A DNA stretch of 64,000 nt from assembly GCA_907163375.1 (NCBI GenBank), contig CAJQUW010005236.1:186001-250000 (forward strand), written 5' to 3'. Origin of the DNA: Prostheceraeus crozeri. Lineage: Eukaryota > Platyhelminthes > Polycladida > Euryleptidae. The position numbers and the translations under genes are program-made. Shown here piece by piece: positions 34,401 to 43,400 of this stretch (position 1 is its first letter; each line of letters opens with the position of its first letter). The notes below the pieces were generated by a model. The model worked only from the letters and a program-made list of their open reading frames with translations, was not told the origin of the DNA and did no database searches.

Positions 34401-37400
34401 GGAGTAACTTTAGACCGAACACTTTCCTTCTTCCCCCATAGCTCTGCCCTGAGATCCACTCTTTTCCCTCGTTTAAGATCTCTCAGGGCTGTTTCATCCG
34501 CTTCTTGGGGCCCTTCCAAAGAGTCCCTTGCTTCTCTCTACAAGACCTTTCTTCTCCCCGTCCTCACTTATGCTTCCCCTGGTTGGTTCCCCTTCATTTA
34601 CGCTAAACATCTTCAACACCTAGAAGCTACCCACCGCTCCGCGTGCCGTGCGATCACTGGCTGCTGTTTGACCACTCCTATTCATCTTCTTTTGTTGGAA
34701 GCTGGACTTCCTCCCCTCTCCGTGACCCTCACCGCTCAGTCGCTCTACTCTTATGAGCGCGCTCTTCGCCTCCCACCCTCGTTTCCCTTGTCTTCTCTAG
34801 CGACCCTTTCTGTCCCCAAGCGCGTCCGTTCCTCTTCGTGGCGCTTCTTCTGTACTTCTCATCCACTTTCTCCACCTGTTTCTTCTCCGCGTGAGCCCCT
34901 GGTCTCCTGCCCTCCCTTCCCCCCGTGGTCCCCTCCTCTGTTCTCCGTGTCCCTGGCCCTTTGTTCCCCCTGCTCCCGTTCCGACCCAGTCCCTCTTCGC
35001 ACCGCTTTGGTCCGAGACCACCTTTCCTCCCTCCCCGTTGCTGACCTGACCATCTGGACTGACGGCTCCGTTATTGGACGACTTGGACCAGGTGGCTCGG
35101 GTGTTTTCATAAACTGTTCTTCATGTTCTTCCACTTTCTCTCTTTCCTTTCATGCTGGAGCGCACTGTTCAAGCTTCACAGCTGAAATGGTTGCAATCCA
35201 GCATGCTCTCTCTTGGTCCGTTTCCCATCACTCCTCATGTCTCTTTTCCTCTCTTCTTCTCTTGTCCGACTCTCTCTCGGCTCTGACCGTGCTCTCTTCA
35301 CCCCCGTCGCCCCTCTTGTCCACGTCTGTCCACTCTGTCTGGTCCTCTTTGTCGTCCCTCTGCTCTTCCTCGATCTCAGTGTCATTGCAGTGGCTTCCTG
35401 GTCACTCGAACATCAGTGGCAATGATACTGCAGATGCGCTTGCCAAAAGTGGCACTTCTCTCCCCTCTGCAGCTCCTCAGTGTCTGTCTTCTCTGAAGTC
35501 CTTCATTCGTCATTCCCTGTTCAACTCCTGGAGGACTTCCGTTCGTTCGTCTTTGATTTCTTCACAAGTCCCTAGCGTAGCAACTGAGGAGCTGTCCCTC
35601 CCTCGCGCTGTCCGTTGTGAGCTCTCACGTCTTCGTTGCAACGGCCACAGCCTTCTTCTCAACTCCTATCTTCACAGGATTGGCAGGTCCACTTCTCCTG
35701 ACTGCCCTGTTTGTGGTGTAAACCACGATGTACCCCACTTACTGTGCTCTTGTCCCTCCCTCTCTTCTACCCGAGCGGCTATCTTCGGGTCCTCGGGCTC
35801 TTTTTTTGATCTTTGGCATCGCCCATGGGGGGTTGCCCGCCTCCTCGGTCTCCGTGGCGTTCTGCCACGCCCCTATCCGCGGGACGGGGTCGGGTAATCC
35901 AGCCAGCCAGCCAGCGTCCAATTTGAAAACATTTTTTTGAAATATCGAATTTACACCGATGATAATGCAAAGCAGTAATATTTTGTTACAAGTTTACGTG
36001 AAATTCTATGCCACAGTTTTGCTATTACAGAATAATTATGAAATGTTGTGAAATATTTTTCAAGGTGTTCAAGGCAGAACGAAGTATCTGGACTCTCTGA
36101 TCGATAAACGTTTTTTGATCGATCACAAAGCAAGTTATAGTTAAAAAGGCAATACCTTCCATCGGTATAAAGTGCACCAATAGAAGGTCGTCTTTTTTAA
36201 CTGTAACTTATTTTGTGATTGACCAATAAGCGTTTATCGATAGAATCCAGATACTTTGTTCTGCCTTGAACAACTTGAAAACACGGCTAACCTCTCGCCG
36301 CATAATCAACTACGTCAATGTGGTGAAATATAAAAAGTTGGGCTGCAAAACATCAAATAAATTTTAAATTTGTGGCAAAACTAACCTAAAACCATCAAGA
36401 ACAAGTTCCTAGAGAAAAATTCAGAAAATTTCCCCACGCAGGAAATCCTGCATGTACGTTAGTAGGTTAAGGAAAACATCAATAATCGCTAACTAGTCAT
36501 GTTGAATATAATTGCTGTGATATATTGCCATCGTGATAAGATAAAATGAACAGTTCTTTACTTTAAATCAATCGATCATAGATCATTTTGCTGCGATGCT
36601 GATCATTCATATTCAAGAGAAGCACGTGAGGCTAAGATCTTTGCAAATTGAATATCATCCATGGCCTAGCCGAGAAAATCATAGAATAGCTCCATAATCA
36701 TAATCAAGAAATTCACTTATCGGCTATTCAGGTTGTGGGCCCCAAGTGCAGGTAAATTTTTACTTTATATTTCCTTAATTCAACGGGTGGACGAACGAAT
36801 TCTAGATTAAACGCGCTAAGACACAGAAATCATCGTAACTCTCATGCCCATTTTTATTTCCTCGTCTTGCTCTAAAACAATTCTGAGTTCAACCGTTCAA
36901 AGTCCATTGATCTAAAGTAAAGAATTTCGGACATATACATCTCAGTCCGGGTGCCGAATGCTTCAGACCGGCCCAGGTGCTTACCAAAAGTTTAGGGCCG
37001 GACACTGTCAGGCCAGCCCAAGGCCCGCTTCCAGCTCCGGTCATCACTGACATTGATAAAAAATATCATTATACGGAAAGGGAGTCTGATGAATCAACCC
37101 TGTCATTTGTAGACAGTCCGAATCTTAAAAGAGAATCAATTATTTGACACAGGAATTCAAAGTGAGATTTATTGGTCAAAATCAACCAGACAACACTACG
37201 AACGAATAACAATTTGAGTTATGAGGATAGATGTTTCTCATTGTAAGCATATACTTTTGCAGAATCATTTTGGGGAATCATGACATTTTCTGTCGAAGGG
37301 CAATATGTTTATCAATGTTCTTGAAGTGTACGCCAATTTGTCATTAGAAAATGCAATCCTGCAGCAATATCTGGTTTATGACCGCTAAATAGTTCCGTGT

Positions 37401-40400
37401 TGCACATTAATTGAAAGCGCAAATGTTTTCTATGAAATCCTCAATTCGCAAAAACAACCCACCGTTCGCTTTATAACAAAAATTTGATGTTAGAAAATAT
37501 CTTAAAATTGATCCTTTACTTGTCTAGCAAAGAATATTCAGACACAAAATCACGAAAATGAGAATGTGAAGAATGATTTGAACTTTGAAGTCTTGTAAAT
37601 TATATTGCTAATGTCTCGCATGAGACGTTGAACATCTGCATGCCGGTGACATGGTTGCTATTGCTTCATAGGAATTAATGAAATGTCAATAGCAATAAAA
37701 ACATTTTGATTAGTTTTCGAAAGAAAGTCGCTTTCAGAGCCATCCATTTCCAGCGGAAATAAACCCGATATCTTGCCTGTATGAAGGCTTCCTCCAAATG
37801 AACAAAAATCACATCCAAGGTTTTCATTTTTCTCAATCTGGATATATGAAGTGAGTGAAGTGGACTTAGGAACTTAGCTAAGTAAATACATGCTGATTTA
37901 GTAATAATCCATTGGCAAAACAACCCGCGAATACAATATTCAACAATCCAGAAGATACAGTCCGCCAATAAGAGCAACTCCCAGACTTTTTACAAACTTA
38001 GACTGCTGCACTTTTTACAAAATTATCTGAGTACTATCTTACAGGTCGCATCGTTTAAATCAATGGATAACCGATTTACAAAATCTTATAGCCACCTCTC
38101 TAGTCTCAAAATAAAACGAGATGTAAAAAAGGATTTTTTTTAATTTGGCAAGTTGATTGTGACGAGGAAAGTACACTAGATAATTTATTTATTTTTATTG
38201 CAAAAGCTAAAGTCCACAAATGGTTGCGGAGAACACTTACATTGGACTTGAAACACAACTCAATGAAATAATACACAAAATGGTACGAGGTCACAGTTTT
38301 TCAGGCGTCTCTTAAAATTAAGGGGGACAATGATGAGACAACATGTTCCGGTAAAGAGTTCCCTTAGGACTCTATGACAAAAAATAGTTTTCTTGGATCA
38401 TTGTGATTAAATTCATTGTTAGATACGATGCTCTCGCCTTTGAACTTCATGACTCGAATGGGTGTGAAAAACGCTGCATTCGATATCATTCGTTCAAAGG
38501 AATCTACCATTGCATCACTATCAGCCGTGATGTTATTCTTTTTTGTCACAACAATGATTATAGACAAGAAGTATTTGTTTCGCCTAAAATTGAAATCAGA
38601 AACTGTGCGCCACATCGCTATTAGAAGTAAACGTAGGTGAGACCCATTAGTTTAATGAACATTGTCGAGTTCTAATTATTTAACATATGCTATACATTAT
38701 TAATCTAGAGTTATTTGAAGTAATAGGTTATTTTGTTCTTATGATATAGCGCGTCCGCTGCAATGCGGACGTTATGTCAACATCAGGTTTATCAACGTTT
38801 TAGCAAATAAAACACATTCCTATCATACTTTCTTTCACTCATCTTTAAAGGTGGGTCTATACTTATAAGAAGTGTTGTGACAATAGCATAATATTACAAA
38901 ATCAGATTATTTCAACCAAGTCGACTAAAAACTAGAAAACGAGTTTATAGGAATTAAATAGGTAAAGTACCCTTTTAATATGTAATCGCCAAATTAGGCG
39001 TGTGACATGTAATGCTACGTTGATACAGTAGTATTCATAAAATCACAAATGCGACTACATTAACCGATACACACGAGCCAAATTCACACATAAGAGTGAC
39101 CCAAAGAAAATAAATCTCAATACTACTCACATCGTCTCTTAGTTGTTTGATAGTTTGGCCTCCTCTTCCAATGACAACACCCGCAATCTAGGAAAACAAA
39201 GAAACAAATGATTGTCTGATAGACAACATGTGTACACATTGATTTACTTTGCTGGGAATAAGAAATCGAAGTTCTACACGAGGTCCTTCACCTCTGCGCA
39301 TCATTTTGGCGGGGGGAGGGGAGCCTAATCCTTCGTGTTGCATGCTTGGATTCCCACTGCCACTATTAACAACTGGGACTCCTTGTACACCGATGGGCAT
39401 TCCGACATGGCCACCCATTTGATTGGTACCAACAGTTGGGATACCGCTGACGACACTGGGAACAGGTCTGATGTTGCTCATTCCTGGGTCAATGCCACCT
39501 GAAAACAAAAAGAAGCACCACAGAATTAAATATTTTGTTTATCTGCTTCGGTTTGCTAGAAGTGTGATTAATACGAAACTGACGGCACATCGAGGAACCT
39601 ATTAAGTGGGCAAGAAGGAATTCCTAATACCTTACAGAGATAGGAAAAGAAGTCGTGCGTCGCTTGCGGATTAATGTGAGTTCCAGCAAAGTGCTTCGAT
39701 TGCCAAAATTCCTTCAGATTCGAAGACTTCAGATCATTGCCCACAAGTTTTCTCCATAATGTTGGCCCTTCCGATCATTATTAAAGAAAGTAGCAGGCGT
39801 ACGAAAATTAGTTCACTTGATGATTTCACATCCTCTACTCGGCTTTGCTCAGTGTATAGTGCATACACTGAATCGAAGCCAAGACAGGGATGTGTGTTTT
39901 GGTGTGTGCGAAGTGATATCACAGCACGCACGCATCTCTCACTGGCTCTGATGTCCCTGCTGACAGCTTATTTTTTGCCATTTCCAATAGCAAGTGATAC
40001 ACGAATTATCCATTCGAGAAGGAGCAAGTTGTCTAATTCTGTGATGTGCCATTTCGACATTAAGGTTGCATACAATTCTTCCTTTCTAGGAAACTGAAGC
40101 GCGCGCAGATGAATCTAATTCTGTGAGAAGCACATAAGTGAACGAATTGGATAACGCAGCAAAATGTCCAAGCTGTTGCAAATTAATTATCATATAATAG
40201 TAAAATGTTTGCTGGGGTGTCTACACGACCGATTGCAGACCTCATCGACACCCTACGTTTCGTGACCTGGTCACGTCAGACAGCTCGAAAGGCATGACCA
40301 ACATATCTACCCGCTCACAGTCAGAAATGCCAAGAACTTGAAGACACGAACTTTGTTCTGACTTATATGGCCGTGCAAAATGCAGAACATTTTGCTATTT

Positions 40401-43400
40401 AAGTCGCTACACTCATTCTATCACACCCGGTGATCGGAAACAATGCATATCAAAGATCTAACTGGCGCTGTATATGCAAGAACGGATCTGGAGGTATTTT
40501 CATTACAATCATAATTCATCTTCATTCTGCGATTTGACGATTTCACCATCAAATGAGCTTTAACTGGTAGACAATTTATAAATACTTCTTCTGAAGTAGA
40601 CATGGTATACACCATGTCTTGCATGAATACTGCTTCCGAATTTAATCCAAAACAGCAAGAGGAAACCATGTATCCTGGACTATAAAAATGCAATGAGGAA
40701 ATAGCAACTTAACAAAATAATATCCGGAAAAAATCTCGCAAAAAACTTCATTTTTCTTGAGATTGTGTAAAACTTCAATCTCTTCATTTTTTATTGCGTT
40801 CTTGTCTATAGGAGATCCAGAATAGTTCCTGGATGTGGTGACCAGTGCGGCTTTGATGGTAGCAGTGTCAGCCTTGACACTTGCCATCACTCAATCCAAC
40901 TGCTGATAAAGATTTTCAACATATTCACCTTCTTCGGATGCATACATAACTCAAGTCCTTTGCACAACTCTTCCCATTGCAAACTTTTTAAATGAAACTA
41001 AAAATTAATTGCCCAGATCTTTCGCTCATTCTTTCCAGAGGCATACATGAAAACTGGATGCAAACATAGCTTGGAAAAGTTTGCAACAACTGAACAAATT
41101 TCACATGTGACAGACTGTGAAATGAAGCTGCTTCAAACGATGGCATGAATGAAATGCCTTATTAAAATTGTCATGAAGATGATACTACTACAGAAGTGAT
41201 TGCCCTTTTCGATGATGAATTCAGGGTCACTTCTTGTTAACAGGGTGTCCACCCTATGTGAGAAAAAAAATTCACGTACAATTGACGTACATGACAAAAA
41301 ATTCACGTGCCACTATTTCAGGCCTACTTGCCCGGCAAGCGATAGTTGGTTGAGTCAAAACCATTCAAAAACGGAACAAAACACGGAACCATGCTCAGTG
41401 GGGTCGCTCAGGGATCATCATTTGGACCTTTGCGTTTTTTGTGTCTGACTTACTTATTGACTCTAATGAACAGACGCGTATGGTCAAATACGCAGACGAC
41501 ATATTTCTTATTGCAAATGTTAAGAAGACAGATGATATATCACCACTTCATAAGCATACGAGGCCGTTGTAGACTGGGCAGCCACTAATCGAATGTTGAT
41601 AAAGAAGGAGAAAAGCCATCAAATTTTTATAAGCCGCAGGAAAACTTTCTCAAGAGTGCCTTTTATTATTCCGGATATTCCTGTGAAATCGGAGCTACAC
41701 ATCTTAGGTGTGATCTTTGATGAACATTTCAAATGGAAGCGTCACTTTCACGTACTGTGCAAAAAAGCTAGTTCTCGACTTTTCGTTCAGAGGCAACTTC
41801 GAGATTATCTCAACAATGACCAGCTGATTTTAATTTACCAGAACTGTATCCGAAGCGTGTTGAAGTTTGCATCACCACTATTTGTTCATCTGACATGTGA
41901 AATCTCGAATGACATTGAAAGGATCCAGCGCCGAGCTCATGGCATAATTTGTGAAGGCTACAACTGTGACTGTCTTCAATTCGTCCCTCTTAGTTATCGA
42001 AGAACTGTGATTGGTTTCCGGCTGTTTCACGACATGATTTCAGACCATGGTCATCCACTCCATCACTTGACTTTTCCGGTTTTGAAAAACTCACAAAAGT
42101 TTCGATTGCCAATGATAACCACCGCTGGACGTGCTAATAGTTACTTAATTGAAATGTCAAAACTATACAACAGCAACTTCTCTTTGTAAAATGTTTATTT
42201 GCATTTTGTTTTTTTTCTTTTGTTAAGATTTTTATCATGTGACTATGTTGTGTTAACTTCGTGCCCCACGCTTCTCAATACTGGGGTTGTGATTTTTCCT
42301 TCAATAAAACGATTTATTATTATTATTATTAAAACAATACCCGCAGCAACTGCTCAAAGAAATGCAGTAATGAGATCTTTACAATAGAAAGATAATTCTT
42401 CAGAACTATCTTGTATACACACTGCACACATAATAATACAAGTGCATTCGATGCTGTTTTGAAGCCATCATTTCACAAATAAATGGTATTTTTGGTCACT
42501 CAATAATCTCTAAATACAACATAATTCACGGCTATAAAAATCAAGGGTAATAACAATAGGGTTTGTGTTTTTAGATTCCTAGAAGCAGATTAAAACTAAG
42601 AATATTAGTGTGCATATTCAAGGAGATAACTTTTTATAAAACTAAGAATATTAGTGTGCATATTCAAGGAGATAACTTTTTATTTCTTTTAAAAACATCA
42701 GGATAGAAACAATAGACTGAGTCCACCATAGCAAAAAAACTAAACAATATAAAAGTCTTCCAATAGTCGGCGCTTCCGTTATGCACATAAGTATGAGATT
42801 TCCGCTTCCTTCTCCCTTGCCTTATTCAATTCAATAGCTTTCCTTTTTTGAGCTGCCTCCTCTTGCTGCTTTTCTGCGACATCCCTCTGTTTCGCTTCTA
42901 ATACAACTTTGTAGCGAGCATTCGCACCGTATGTTGCCGTACGATAACTCCATCAGACTGAGCCAAAACATGATCCAAGTCAATTAAATGACCGAAGCCA
43001 TCCATACATTATCTAGCACTGTCAAAATCTGCAACTGACAACAAGCTGGAACGACACAGTCTCACCATTTTTCACCACGCATGCATTTTTATCTGTAAGT
43101 AATACAACACGTGATAGAATGAACGTTCGAGTCAACCGACCCAATTGTTTGCTGGCCCTGGCCAAGCATTTACAATTTTGCGTAGCCACATATGCATGTA
43201 CAGGGTGACTCAAAAGTCTTAATCGGGTTTCACATTGAGATTTCTCAGCAAGTATTTACACTATGAACTTAGTTTTTCATTTATGCTGTAGATGAAGAAC
43301 CAGAATTTCCAAGAAGACTTGCATTTTATCTATGCTGGAAATGAGCTATGCTAACTTCGGTACAATGAATGACGCATTTTTTGAAGCTTTCAAAAGTCTT

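Larger units (their letters stand above)
31167..35912 (+). mobile_element. Non-LTR retrotransposon, I/Ingi-like, near full length
   Basis: 4,746 bp bounded by a perfect 13-bp target duplication. It contains, in order, a leucine-rich segment with a 2A-like motif, a PHD-like zinc finger, a Pro/Ser-rich linker, endonuclease, reverse transcriptase, RNase H and a C-terminal CCHC-type knuckle. It ends in CCAGCCAGCCAGCC. It is GC-rich and pyrimidine-rich on its sense strand, unlike the AT-rich intron around it. RNase H after RT places it in the I superfamily; Ingi/Vingi is my best guess. It is antisense to HNRNPK. Confidence 0.9.

Noticed and set aside
38364..38640. Three overlapping frames on both strands
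   Set aside because: They look mildly protein-like but show no known motif and compete with each other.
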